A DNA stretch of 64,000 bases from Pseudomonas sp. R28(2017) (GCF_002112505.1 NZ_NEHW01000017.1:1-64000); one strand, 5' to 3'. Positions 1-8,403 are shown, numbered from the stretch's first letter. Notes: generated from the sequence alone by a model not told the origin. Made by a program: numbers and translations.

Positions 1-183
1 GGAGTCCACCAGGCGGCGATCGTCGGCCTGGTCGCCGACGTTGAGCGGCAAGGCGCCGAACACGCTGCCAGCGGATACCCGCTGCAGGCCGTTGACGCGG
101 ATGTCGGCGATCCTGAACGACGCGGCCTGGGCCATGGAGGCATTGAGCAGCAGGATGGAGAGCAACAGTCGCGGGTAGTTCAT
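1..183 (-). CDS. BamA-like outer membrane assembly factor, N-terminus only (cut by window edge)
   Basis: Only the first 61 codons lie in the window. The translation starts with a signal peptide ending in an AQA site, followed by IADIRVNGLQRVSAGSVF, the opening of POTRA domain 1 of BamA, the Omp85 protein that inserts beta-barrels into the outer membrane. The canonical bamA sits inside the rseP-bamA-skp-lpxD run. Here the gene instead begins a divergent unit opposite a two-component system, so I infer a second, paralogous copy rather than the housekeeping gene. The beta-barrel part cannot be checked from this window. Confidence 0.8.
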   Translation of the reverse strand, partial: MNYPRLLLSILLLNASMAQAASFRIADIRVNGLQRVSAGSVFGALPLNVGDQADDRRLVDS

Positions 184-279
184 CGAGGGTTCCAGGCGGG
201 CGTAGAAGAGCAGCGCGGGGCTGCCGGGAAGCGGGCGATGAGCATACGGGCGGGCTGTGTTCGGCGCGGTTAACCGAGG

Positions 280-294
280 GTAAAGATGTGTAAA
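280..294. promoter_or_regulatory. Perfect CpxR-type box, GTAAA-N5-GTAAA
   Basis: The sequence gtaaagatgtgtaaa is two direct GTAAA repeats separated by five bases, the consensus known for E. coli CpxR. It lies 97 bp upstream of the BamA-like start and 67 bp upstream of the response-regulator start, so it could control both directions. That the adjacent CpxR-like protein binds it is inference. Confidence 0.65.
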
Positions 295-361
295 GTTGGC
301 CCACGCTGCGCGACGACGGGGCGATCATGGTGCTTTTGCAGAACCTGGCACCTTACCCATC

Positions 362-1054
362 ATGATCCCCGTACTGCTGGTCGACGACGACCGCGAACTG
401 ACCGAAATGCTCGCCCTGTACCTGGCCCGCGAGGGTTTCCAGGCCACCGCCGTAGCCACCGGCGAGGAGGGCGAGACCCGCGCCTTGAGCGGGCTTTACC
501 GCCTGGTGGTGCTGGACGTGATGCTGCCGGGCATCTCGGGCATCGAAGTGCTGCGGCGCATTCGTGCGCGCAGCCAGGTGCCGGTGCTGCTGTTGACCGC
601 ACGGGGCGACAACATCGACCGCATCGCTGGCCTGGAACTGGGCGCCGACGACTATGTGCCCAAGCCCAGCTCGCCGGGTGAGCTGGTGGCGCGCCTGCGG
701 GCGATCCTGCGCCGGGTGCATCCGCAGATGCTGGCCGAAAGCCAGGGCGCCGAGTCCATCGGCCGTGGTGCGCTGACCCTGTGGCCCGGGCGGCGCAAGG
801 CGCAGTGGGGGCCGATACCGCTGGACCTGACCGGTACCGAGTTCAGCCTGCTCGAAGCCCTGGCCCGCCAGGCTGGCCAGCTGGTGAGCAAGCAGGACCT
901 GTCGTTGAACGCCCTGGGCCGGCCACTGACCCGTTACGACCGGCGCATCGATGTGCACATCAGCAGCATCCGTCAGAAGCTCGGCCCGCGCGACGATGGC
1001 AGCAGCTGGATCCAGAGCGTGCGGGGCATGGGTTACATGCTGATTGTCGAATGA
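362..1054 (+). CDS. cpxR: OmpR-family response regulator, CpxR-like
   Basis: 230 aa. Receiver domain at residues 1-115 with the acidic pocket D8-D9-D10, phospho-acceptor D52 (VVLDVMLPG), T79 in LLTARG and K101 in VPKPS. A winged-helix DNA-binding domain follows at about 130-230. LLVDDDREL and the LTARG/GLELGADDY/PKP blocks closely match E. coli CpxR, the envelope-stress regulator. The usual Phe after PKP is Ser here. An in-frame ATG at 296 would add 22 residues unlike the family, so 362 is preferred. The stop overlaps the sensor start as ATGA, so the two genes are translationally coupled. A perfect CpxR-type box upstream suggests autoregulation. Confidence 0.88.
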   Translation: MIPVLLVDDDRELTEMLALYLAREGFQATAVATGEEGETRALSGLYRLVVLDVMLPGISGIEVLRRIRARSQVPVLLLTARGDNIDRIAGLELGADDYVPKPSSPGELVARLRAILRRVHPQMLAESQGAESIGRGALTLWPGRRKAQWGPIPLDLTGTEFSLLEALARQAGQLVSKQDLSLNALGRPLTRYDRRIDVHISSIRQKLGPRDDGSSWIQSVRGMGYMLIVE

Positions 1055-2310
1055 TGCGCCGGCGCCTGTTCTGGAAGCTGTTCCTGGCGTTCTGGCTGGC
1101 CAACAGCCTGACCTTTCTGGTCGGTGCCGGGGCCTTCATGCTCGACGAGCTGCGCGGTGACACCCCCGGGTTGCGGTCGATGCTGGCCACTGAACTGAAC
1201 CTGCTGCACCGCTATGGCGAACAGGCCGGCCGCCAGTACCTGCAGGTGTCGCCGCAGCCGCCGGATGTGCAAGTCGGCCTGTATGACGGCACCGGCCATT
1301 TGCTGGCCGGGCGCACAGTGGACACGCCACGCTTCGAGCGGGCGCTGCTCGACGAGGGCGGCCAGGCCCTGGTGCTGCGGGCTTCGGTGGCTACCCGCCT
1401 GGATGAGGCGCCGCGCCCACGGAGCATGGGCCCGTTGCTCACCGGTACATTGATGAGTGCGCTATTCGCCTTGCTCTGCAGCCTGTACCTGACCCGGCCG
1501 CTGACCTGGCTGCGCGAGGCCATGGGCCAGGTTGCCCAGGGCCGCTTCGACGTGCGCGTGCGCCCACGGCTGGGGCGGCGGCGCGATGAAATCGTCGAAC
1601 TGGCCGAAGACTGCGACCGCATGGCCGGGCAGCTCAAGGCGCTGGTCGAGGCACAGCAGCAACTGCTGCACGACATCTCCCACGAGCTGCGCTCGCCGCT
1701 GACCCGCCTGCATGTGGCCATCGGGTTGCTGCGTCAGCAGCCCGATCGGGAGGAAATGCTCGGGCGCATCGAACGCGAGTCGCGACGCATGGATGACCTG
1801 ATCGAGCAATTGCTGACCTTGGCTCGGGTGCAGTCACAGCAAGGCCAGGGCGAGCAGGGGGAGCTGGACGCCGTCGAGGTGCTGGCGCAGATCGTCGAGG
1901 ATGCCCGTTTCGAAGCGGGCATGAAGCAGGCGCAGGTCAGCTTGCTGGGCGCCGGCACCTTTGTCACCCGTGGCCATGAGGAGTTGCTGTACCGCGCCTT
2001 CGAAAACGTGATCCGCAACGCGGTGCGCTATACCGCGCCGGGCAGTGAGGTGCGTGTCGAGGCGGTGCTGGTGGGCGGCGGGGAACAGTTGCAGGTGCAT
2101 ATCGTCGACCAGGGGCCTGGCGTGGAACCGGCTCGCCTGCAAAGCATCTTCGAGCCGTTCGATCGGGGCGGGCACAGTGGCGCCGATGGTTTCGGCCTGG
2201 GCCTGGCCATCGCCCGCCGCGCCATCGGGCTGCACCAGGGCAGTATCAGCGCGAAGGCGGGCGAGGCGGGGGGCTTGAGCGTGGCGATCAGGTTGCCGCG
2301 CCTGGGTTGA
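1051..2310 (+). CDS. cpxA: Sensor histidine kinase, CpxA-like
   Basis: 419 aa inner-membrane kinase. TM1 at about 10-30, a short periplasmic sensor region, TM2 at about 130-152, then HAMP. HisKA carries phospho-acceptor H211 in ISHELRSPLTRL. The HATPase domain shows the N box (ENVIRNAVRY), G1 (DQGPGV) and G2 (GFGLGLAIA). The HELRSPLTRL and RNAVRY blocks match CpxA. The periplasmic part, about 100 residues, is shorter than in E. coli, and no cpxP-like gene is adjacent, so the sensed signal may differ. Two ATGs (1051 and 1054) are possible; 1051 overlaps the regulator's stop codon. It should phosphorylate the upstream regulator. Confidence 0.87.
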   Translation: MMRRRLFWKLFLAFWLANSLTFLVGAGAFMLDELRGDTPGLRSMLATELNLLHRYGEQAGRQYLQVSPQPPDVQVGLYDGTGHLLAGRTVDTPRFERALLDEGGQALVLRASVATRLDEAPRPRSMGPLLTGTLMSALFALLCSLYLTRPLTWLREAMGQVAQGRFDVRVRPRLGRRRDEIVELAEDCDRMAGQLKALVEAQQQLLHDISHELRSPLTRLHVAIGLLRQQPDREEMLGRIERESRRMDDLIEQLLTLARVQSQQGQGEQGELDAVEVLAQIVEDARFEAGMKQAQVSLLGAGTFVTRGHEELLYRAFENVIRNAVRYTAPGSEVRVEAVLVGGGEQLQVHIVDQGPGVEPARLQSIFEPFDRGGHSGADGFGLGLAIARRAIGLHQGSISAKAGEAGGLSVAIRLPRLG

Positions 2311-2330
2311 TAGCCTGTGGCAATCGGGGG

Positions 2331-3032
2331 TCAGCGGCCGAGCATCACGGTCTGCAACTGTGCCTGAGCCTGTTGCACGGTTTTCGCCTGGGTCGTCAGG
2401 TCCTGCAGCAGGGTATTCAGCTCAGCCTGAACCGCAGGGTCGTTGACCTTGACGATCGGCCCGTTGATCTCGATCTGTGCCTTGTGAGCGTCCACGTAGT
2501 CGGCCACTTTCAGGCTGCTGTCGAGGGTGCCGTTGATCTGCGGCAGCACCTGCAGGAAGGTCTCGGCAGGGACGCTGACCGTGCGCTCGTAGGCTTTGTC
2601 GTAGACCACCTTGAGGTCTTCCGGCTGCTTGAGCTGGGCATGCGCGCTATCGGCCTTGGCCTTCTGCTCCTGCAGCTGGCTACCCATATCGTTCAGGCCG
2701 GTCTGTACCGCCTTGATATCCTCACGGCGGCTGGTGATATCGTTCAGTGAACGCACCGCGCCTTTCTGCAGCAGGCTGCCCAGTGGTTTCACGGCGGTAT
2801 CCATGGCGCCGTTGAAGTTGGTGATCACTGCGTAATGGTCGTTGTAGGGGCCAAACGCCTTGGATTCGTCGGCGCTCAGCTTGGGCACGTGAACGCCTGG
2901 CTTGTCGACGATACGGGTTTGCAGGAATTCGCTGAAGGCAGCGCGCTGTTTGGGTTCATTGTCGCCACAGGCGGCGAGGGCCAGAGGCAGGGCGAGGGCA
3001 AGCAGCCATTGGGGGCGGAACGAGACGTTCAT
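2331..3032 (-). CDS. DUF3053-family lipoprotein
   Basis: 233 aa. The first 22 residues form a lipoprotein signal with lipobox LALAAC (Cys22), giving a lipid-anchored envelope protein. The rest is helical and rich in Gln, Lys and Asp, typical of the DUF3053 family (E. coli YiaF), whose function is unknown. The start ATG at 3032 has a GGAG about 10 nt upstream; a longer reading frame exists but would place a non-signal segment before the lipobox. It is convergent with the Cpx-like operon 20 bp away, so no shared transcript is expected. Confidence 0.8.
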   Translation of the reverse strand: MNVSFRPQWLLALALPLALAACGDNEPKQRAAFSEFLQTRIVDKPGVHVPKLSADESKAFGPYNDHYAVITNFNGAMDTAVKPLGSLLQKGAVRSLNDITSRREDIKAVQTGLNDMGSQLQEQKAKADSAHAQLKQPEDLKVVYDKAYERTVSVPAETFLQVLPQINGTLDSSLKVADYVDAHKAQIEINGPIVKVNDPAVQAELNTLLQDLTTQAKTVQQAQAQLQTVMLGR

Positions 3033-3129
3033 GTCGATGAAACTCCATGGAGGGTTGAGGCACGCCAACCTGAAGGCTTGCGTGGCGGGCAAGGGTAACG
3101 TTTTTTCGGGCCTGGATCCAATCGAAGGC

Positions 3130-4083
3130 TCACGGCAGGGGCAGCGTGAAGCCGTCAATTCCCCGCCCAAGCTTCAGTGCCTGGCCATGCAGCACGCGCA
3201 TCAAATGCAGCGCCGACTGCGACGGCGGCTCGAAGCGCGAGTAGACGAAGCTGATGTCGAAATGGATTTCATCGGCCAGGGGCACCACATGCAGGCCGCT
3301 GTCCTGCGCGACGAACTCGTCGATCACGCTGATGCCCATCCCCTGCTTGACCAGTGCCACCGCCTCGTTGGCATTGGTGAACGACAGCAGCGAATCCAGT
3401 TGCAAGCCACGCCGCTGGATATGCCCGGCCAACAGCTGGCCGAACGGCATGTCCGGGCGGAACAGCAGCAGTGCATGGCCCTGCAGCTGTTGCAGGGTCA
3501 ACGAAGGCTGCGGAGCCAAGGCATGCCCGGCCGGCATCACTACCACCATGCGCCCGCGCATGAAGGCCTGCGAATGCAGGTGGTCGTGCACCACCGGCAG
3601 TGCGGCAATCGACAGGTCGACCTTCTTCGACAGGATCTGGTTGGGCATCTCGTGCATCAGCGAGGTCTGCCATTCGATCTGCAGTGACGGCGCTTCACGC
3701 TTGAGCTGGGCCAACGCCGCCGGGATCACCACCGTCGACAGCGAGGCGCTGCAGGAAATGCGCAGCTTGCGCTGGCCGCCCGCCGCCAGTGCCCGCGCGC
3801 ACTCGTTGACCTGCAGCGCCGCCTGGTACACCCGTTCGACCTCGCGGTAGAGGATTTGCGCTTCGGCCGTGGCTACCAGGCGGTTGTTGATGCGCTCGAA
3901 CAAGCGGTAGGCCAGGCGCCCTTCGATGTAGCCGATCAGCTTGCTCACTGCCGGCTGCGAGACATACAGCAGCTTCGCGGCGGCACTGATCGAGCCGGTG
4001 AGCATGACGGCCCGGAACACCTCCATGTGCCGCAGCTTGAACACCATGGCACTGCCGTCTGCACTTTCCTGATCAGGAAGCAT
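3130..4083 (-). CDS. LysR-family transcriptional regulator
   Basis: 317 aa. Winged HTH at about residues 15-75 (FRAVMLTGSISAAAKLL, then SQPAVSKLIGYIE), followed by a periplasmic-binding-like effector domain. Transcribed away from the amidohydrolase/MFS/SDR operon across a 145-bp gap, the usual arrangement for a LysR activator of a divergent catabolic operon, so it probably controls that operon in response to its substrate or an intermediate. The start at 4083 has a weak AAGG; an internal ATG at 4047 would shorten it by 12 residues and cannot be excluded. Confidence 0.85.
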   Translation of the reverse strand: MLPDQESADGSAMVFKLRHMEVFRAVMLTGSISAAAKLLYVSQPAVSKLIGYIEGRLAYRLFERINNRLVATAEAQILYREVERVYQAALQVNECARALAAGGQRKLRISCSASLSTVVIPAALAQLKREAPSLQIEWQTSLMHEMPNQILSKKVDLSIAALPVVHDHLHSQAFMRGRMVVVMPAGHALAPQPSLTLQQLQGHALLLFRPDMPFGQLLAGHIQRRGLQLDSLLSFTNANEAVALVKQGMGISVIDEFVAQDSGLHVVPLADEIHFDISFVYSRFEPPSQSALHLMRVLHGQALKLGRGIDGFTLPLP

Positions 4084-4228
4084 GAGTATTACCTTCGGTT
4101 ATGGTCTTCGCCATCTGTGTATGAGCGCTGTGCAGCCGCCCGCAGTATCGTGAGCCCAGGCAAATCGCCCTGGCGGCGAACAATAACAAGATCTGCAGGC
4201 AAGCGCAGGGCGCTTGAAGGAACCACGC

Positions 4229-5056
4229 GTGAACATCTACGACGAACCCAAGATCGACTGCCATAACCATTTGTTTGACCCCGCACGCTTCGCCTACCAC
4301 CCCGACGCCCCTTATGCGCCGTCCGGCCAGGAGGTCGCCACCCTGGCCCAGTTCAACCAGGTGATGGACGCCTATGGCGTGCGCCACGCCTTGCTGGTGG
4401 GGCCGAACAGTGGCTACCACACCGACAATGCCCTGCTGCTGCACGCACTGGCTGCCGGCCAGGGGCGTTTCAAGGGTATAGCGGTGGTCGAACGACAGAT
4501 TGGCCTGGACGCCTTGGCCGCGCTGCGCGAGCAAGGCGTGGTCGGTGTGGCCTTCAACCCTGCGCTGTACGGCGTGCCGAGCATGCGTGATGCCGCGCCG
4601 CTGTTCGGCAAGCTCGCCGAGTTGGGCATGTTCGCCCAGGTGCAGGTCTGCGAGGACCAGTTGCTGGACCTGCAGTGGCTGATCGAGCACAGCCCGGCGC
4701 GCCTGCTGATCGACCACTGTGGCCGCCCGGATGCCGCCGGGGGCCTGCAGCAGACCGGCTTTCAGGCCCTGTTGCAGCTGGCCCGCAGCGGGCGGGCCTG
4801 CGTGAAGCTGTCGGGCATGCAGAAGTTCGCCGAGGCCGATGGCCTGTACGAGCAGAGCCACGACTACGTACGCGTGCTGCTCGAAGCGTTCGGCCCGGAG
4901 GCCTGCGTGTGGGGCTCGGACTGGCCGTTCATCCGCCAGCATTCACGGGTCGACTACGGCCCGCTGCTGAAACTGGCCGAACGCCTGATGCCCGACGCCC
5001 GCCTGCGCCGCAAAGTCATGTGGGACACCCCGCGACGGCTGTTCGGTTTCGCCTGA
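4229..5056 (+). CDS. Amidohydrolase-2 family protein, probable sugar- or organic-acid lactonase
   Basis: 275 aa. GTG start at 4229 chosen because GAAGG lies 8 nt upstream. A metal-binding HxH (H12, H14 in CHNHLFDP) opens a TIM-barrel hydrolase, and D231 in WGSDWPF is the conserved barrel aspartate. This is the PF04909 layout shared by 2-pyrone-4,6-dicarboxylate lactonase, galactarolactone isomerase and rhamnonolactonase. First gene of an operon with an MFS transporter, an SDR dehydrogenase and a TIM-barrel protein, so lactone opening after sugar or hydroxy-acid oxidation is a sensible guess. The substrate is unknown. Confidence 0.82.
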   Translation: MNIYDEPKIDCHNHLFDPARFAYHPDAPYAPSGQEVATLAQFNQVMDAYGVRHALLVGPNSGYHTDNALLLHALAAGQGRFKGIAVVERQIGLDALAALREQGVVGVAFNPALYGVPSMRDAAPLFGKLAELGMFAQVQVCEDQLLDLQWLIEHSPARLLIDHCGRPDAAGGLQQTGFQALLQLARSGRACVKLSGMQKFAEADGLYEQSHDYVRVLLEAFGPEACVWGSDWPFIRQHSRVDYGPLLKLAERLMPDARLRRKVMWDTPRRLFGFA

Positions 5057-5097
5057 TTCCCAGCACTTGCCATTCCAATAACAAGAGAGCAATCGCC

Positions 5098-6456
5098 ATG
5101 AGCACTGAGCAGCCAATTGGCGTCAGGGTGTTCGATACCCTCGACAACCCCGTGCGCGCACAACAACGCACCCGTACCCGTTTCATGATCCTGGCGCTGA
5201 TTTCCGGTGGCACCATGATCAACTACCTGGACCGCAGCGTGATGGGTATCGCCGCCCCGAGCATCAGCGCCGACCTGGGCCTGAACGCGGCGCTGATGGG
5301 GGTGATCTTCTCGGCGTTTTCCTGGACCTACGCCGCCGCGCAGATCCCCGGCGGCATCCTCATCGACCGCCTCGGCACCAAGCTCACCTACTGGTTGGCG
5401 CTGACCCTGTGGTCGCTGTTCACCGGCCTGCAGGGCTTGGCCCAGGGCTTTCTGTCGCTGCTGGGCATGCGTTTTCTGGTCGGCGTGACCGAGGCGCCAT
5501 GCTTCCCCACCAACAGCCGTGTGGTGGCCACCTGGTTCCCGCAGAGCGAGCGAGCGCGGGCGACCGGCATCTACACCTTTGCCGAGTACACGGGGCTTGC
5601 GTTCCTGACCCCCTTGCTGTTCTGGGTGCTGCATGCCTATGGCTGGCGCTTCCTGCTGATGGCGGTGGGCCTGCTGGGCATCCTCTATGGCCTGGTGTGG
5701 TGGCGCAAATACCACGAGCCGCACCAGTCGACCTCAGCCAACCAGGCAGAGCTCGACTACATTGCTGCCGGCGGTGGCGTGGTGGACGGTGGGCAGAGGG
5801 CCACGCAGTTCCGCTGGTCGCAGATCCCGGCGCTGCTCAAGCACCGCAACATGCTCGGCATCTGCCTGGGGCAGTTCGCCTGCAACTCGACCAACGTGTT
5901 TTTCCTTACCTGGTTCCCTACCTACCTGGTCACCGAGCGGCACATGCCCTGGCTCAAGGTGGGTTGGGTGGCGGTGCTGCCGTTCATTGCCGCGTCGCTG
6001 GGCACACTGGTCGGCGGCTGGATTTCCGATGCGCTGCTGCGCCGCGGCTACTCGCTGAACCTGGCGCGCAAGCTACCGGTGATTGCCGGGTTGCTGACGG
6101 CTTCGGTCATCGTGCTGGCCAACTATGTCGCGTCCGATGCGCTGGTGATCACCATCCTGTGTGTCGCCTACTTCGCCCAAGGCATGTCGGCCCTGGCCTG
6201 GATGATCGTCTCCGACATCGCACCCAAAGGGCTGCTGGGCCTGAGTGGCGGGCTGTTCAACCTGTTCGCCAACGCTGCGGGCATCGTCACCCCGTTGACC
6301 ATCGGCCTGATCGTAACCGCCACCGGTTCGTTCGTCTGGGCCCTGGCCTTCGTCTCGTCGATCACCGCGCTGGGTGCGCTGTGCTACCTGTTCATGGTGC
6401 GCGACCTGCGTCGCCTGCCGGATATTCCTTCTGATGAAACTGGAGCAAGACAATGA
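5098..6456 (+). CDS. MFS transporter, anion:cation symporter type (aldonate/glucarate-like)
   Basis: 452 aa, 12 predicted TM helices, with MINYLDRSVMGIAAP in TM1 and the loop motif GGILIDRLGTK, typical of the ACS family that carries galactonate, glucarate, hexuronates and some aromatic acids by proton symport. ATG at 5098 follows AAGAGAGC. It lies 41 bp after the amidohydrolase and overlaps the SDR start by 4 nt, so it belongs to the same operon and presumably imports the pathway substrate. It resembles the gudP-type transporter at 45.9-47.3 kb but is clearly a different paralogue. Confidence 0.87.
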   Translation: MSTEQPIGVRVFDTLDNPVRAQQRTRTRFMILALISGGTMINYLDRSVMGIAAPSISADLGLNAALMGVIFSAFSWTYAAAQIPGGILIDRLGTKLTYWLALTLWSLFTGLQGLAQGFLSLLGMRFLVGVTEAPCFPTNSRVVATWFPQSERARATGIYTFAEYTGLAFLTPLLFWVLHAYGWRFLLMAVGLLGILYGLVWWRKYHEPHQSTSANQAELDYIAAGGGVVDGGQRATQFRWSQIPALLKHRNMLGICLGQFACNSTNVFFLTWFPTYLVTERHMPWLKVGWVAVLPFIAASLGTLVGGWISDALLRRGYSLNLARKLPVIAGLLTASVIVLANYVASDALVITILCVAYFAQGMSALAWMIVSDIAPKGLLGLSGGLFNLFANAAGIVTPLTIGLIVTATGSFVWALAFVSSITALGALCYLFMVRDLRRLPDIPSDETGARQ

Positions 6457-7193
6457 GCCAATCCCTGCACGGGCAAACTGCAATCGTCACCGGCGGCATG
6501 CGCGGCATCGGCCTGGCGATCGCCCAGCGCCTGCACCAGGCCGGCGCCCAGGTGGTGATCTGGGACCTCGCGGTCGATGGCTGGAACAGTGTTGAAAACG
6601 GCTTCGAGCCGGTGCTGCGCCAGGCTGTGGACGTGGCCTCGCTGGCGTCGGTGGAAGCCGCGTTCGCTGTAGCGCTGGCCCAGGTCGGCCAGGTCGAGAT
6701 CCTGGTCAACAACGCCGGTATCAATGGGCCGGTCGTGGCCTCGTGGGAATACCCACCCGAAGCCTGGGACAAGGTCATCGCCATCGACCTCAACGGTGTT
6801 TTCTACTGCTGCCGCACCGCCATCCCGCACATGCGTGAGCGCGGTTACGGGCGTATCGTCAACGTCGCCTCGATGGCCGGCAAGGACGGCGTGCAGTACA
6901 TCTCGGCCTATTCGGCGGCCAAGGCCGGTGTCATCGCCTTCACCAAGGCGGCGGCCAAGGAGCTGGCTCAGGACGGCGTGCTGCTCAACTGCATCGCCCC
7001 GGCCATGGTCGAGACGCCACTGATGGCCGAAATGACCCCGGAACACATCGCCGCCAGCAAGGCCAAGATCCCCATGGGGCGCTTTCTCAAGGTAGAAGAA
7101 ATCGCCAACATGGTGACCTGGATCGCCGGGCCGGAGTGCAGCTTCACCACCGGTTTCGTGTTCGACCTCAGTGGCGGGAGGGCGACCTATTGA
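6453..7193 (+). CDS. SDR-family NAD(P)-dependent dehydrogenase
   Basis: 246 aa classical short-chain dehydrogenase. Rossmann motif TGGMRGIG at residues 13-20, NNAG at about 89-92, catalytic Y153 and K157 (YSAAK), preceded by Ser in NVASMAG. The C-terminus TGFVFDLSGGRATY is typical of sugar or hydroxyacyl SDRs. The start overlaps the MFS stop (ATGA) and the stop overlaps the next start (TTGA), so translation is coupled on both sides. In this context it probably oxidises an alcohol group of the imported substrate, yielding a lactone or keto compound for the neighbouring enzymes. Substrate unassigned. Confidence 0.87.
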   Translation: MSQSLHGQTAIVTGGMRGIGLAIAQRLHQAGAQVVIWDLAVDGWNSVENGFEPVLRQAVDVASLASVEAAFAVALAQVGQVEILVNNAGINGPVVASWEYPPEAWDKVIAIDLNGVFYCCRTAIPHMRERGYGRIVNVASMAGKDGVQYISAYSAAKAGVIAFTKAAAKELAQDGVLLNCIAPAMVETPLMAEMTPEHIAASKAKIPMGRFLKVEEIANMVTWIAGPECSFTTGFVFDLSGGRATY

Positions 7194-7975
7194 GGCCGCT
7201 GGCGGTTGCCCACCTGACGGCGCTTGACTTGGCACCGGTCGACCTGGTGCGTGAGGCAGCGCGGGCCGGGTTCAGTGCTGTGGGGTTGCGCTTGCACCCG
7301 GTACTGCCGGGGGCCACGGCCTACCCAGTGGCGTCCGGCAGCCCGGCGGCACGTGAGCTGAAAACGGTATTGGCAGGCGAGGGCGTGCAGGTCGGTGATA
7401 TCGAGTTCGTTTCGCTGACCCCGCAGTTTCGGCTCGGCGACCATGAAGGCTTGCTTGCCGCAGGGGCGGACCTTGGTGCCAGCAGCCTCACGGTCTCAGG
7501 CGATGACCTGGATCATGCGCGCCTCGTTCACAACTACGCGTCATTGTGCGAACTGGCCAACGGCTACGGTCTGCGTGTGGACCTCGAGTTCATGCGCTGG
7601 CGGGCGGTGGCGAACCTGCAGCAAGCCGTGGCCGTGGTGACCGGGGCCGGGCAAGGGAATGCCGGGGTGCTGGTGGATGCCCTGCACCTTTATCGCTCGG
7701 GTGGGGATGAGCAAGCGGTAGCCCAGGTGGATCCGCAGTATCTGCGGGCCGTGCAGTTGTGCGATGCACCGCGCTCGCCGCCGCCTGAAGACCTGATTAT
7801 CCAGGAGGCCCGGGAAGGGCGGTTGTTGCCGGGGCAGGGGGCGTTGCCGCTGGAGGCATTGCTGGGTGTATTGCCAACCCATGTTGCGGTGAGTGTGGAA
7901 ACACCCTCGAGGCTGTTGACCAATAGCGACCGTCTGGTTGCTGCCTACCAAGCTACGCGTTTGCTGAATTACTAG
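7190..7975 (+). CDS. Sugar-phosphate isomerase/epimerase-like TIM-barrel protein (AP endonuclease family 2)
   Basis: 261 aa. TTG start at 7190 overlapping the SDR stop, with GGGAGGG 9 nt upstream; an upstream ATG at 7136 would need a long overlap and is not preferred. The chain fits PF01261 (xylose-isomerase-like barrel): metal-ligand candidates are the Glu in VDLEFMRW, Asp/His in LVDALHLYRSGG and Asp in VQLCDAP. Such proteins act as isomerases, epimerases or dehydratases on small keto or hydroxy acids. Last gene of the four-gene operon. The actual reaction is unknown. Confidence 0.78.
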   Translation: MRPLAVAHLTALDLAPVDLVREAARAGFSAVGLRLHPVLPGATAYPVASGSPAARELKTVLAGEGVQVGDIEFVSLTPQFRLGDHEGLLAAGADLGASSLTVSGDDLDHARLVHNYASLCELANGYGLRVDLEFMRWRAVANLQQAVAVVTGAGQGNAGVLVDALHLYRSGGDEQAVAQVDPQYLRAVQLCDAPRSPPPEDLIIQEAREGRLLPGQGALPLEALLGVLPTHVAVSVETPSRLLTNSDRLVAAYQATRLLNY

Positions 7976-7990
7976 CATTGACGGCGAAGG

Positions 7991-8036
7991 GCCAGTCACA
8001 CCCTCGATATATAACAATGACCGGGGTGTGACTGGC
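7991..8036. repeat. 13-bp perfect inverted repeat between convergent genes
   Basis: Arms gccagtcacaccc (7991-8003) and gggtgtgactggc (8024-8036) surround a 20-base AT-rich loop. It lies between the end of the TIM-barrel gene and the end of the remnant on the other strand. It could be a bidirectional terminator, but no T-run follows either arm, so rho-independent termination is not proven. Confidence 0.5.
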
Positions 8037-8047
8037 ATAGGCACCGC

Positions 8048-8380
8048 TTAGCCGGTAGTCTTCAAATCTTCCATGGTGTAATCCTTATCGGCGCCGTCCC
8101 AGTCGTTGAAATCAATATACTGGAGGCCCGCTGGAACCCTGCCTAGTTGAGGATGTTCCACGTATTCCTCTTTAGCATTGGTATGTAGAATCGCAGGCTT
8201 TCCCGGTGCATACGTGCCTATTCCGTGCTGGAACAGAACATAGTGTCTTGTCTGTGCTGCCATGTATAAGGGGATTTCAGCATTTGGCTTACATAATCTT
8301 TGGGGATCGCGATGCGGAGTCGTTCATACTGCAACAAGAGCTTAAAGTCGTCTGAAACATAGTAATCAGGATAATCCTGC
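8048..8380 (-). pseudogene. Frameshifted C-terminal remnant of an unidentified protein
   Basis: Two reading frames continue one another on the minus strand. The first reads YPDYYVSDDFKLLLQYERL to about LKSPYTW near 8260; the second reads MAAQTRHYVLFQHG to the stop at 8048. A single-base shift near 8260 separates them, and upstream the frame runs into a REP element, so the 5' part is missing. Base composition is clearly lower in GC than the neighbours, suggesting acquired DNA. The Tyr/Asp-rich tail looks like the end of a large secreted or effector-type protein, but I do not recognise the family; the 71-codon part could also be expressed alone. Confidence 0.45.
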
Positions 8381-8403
8381 GAGGCGCCGGCTGCTGGAGA
8401 CCT

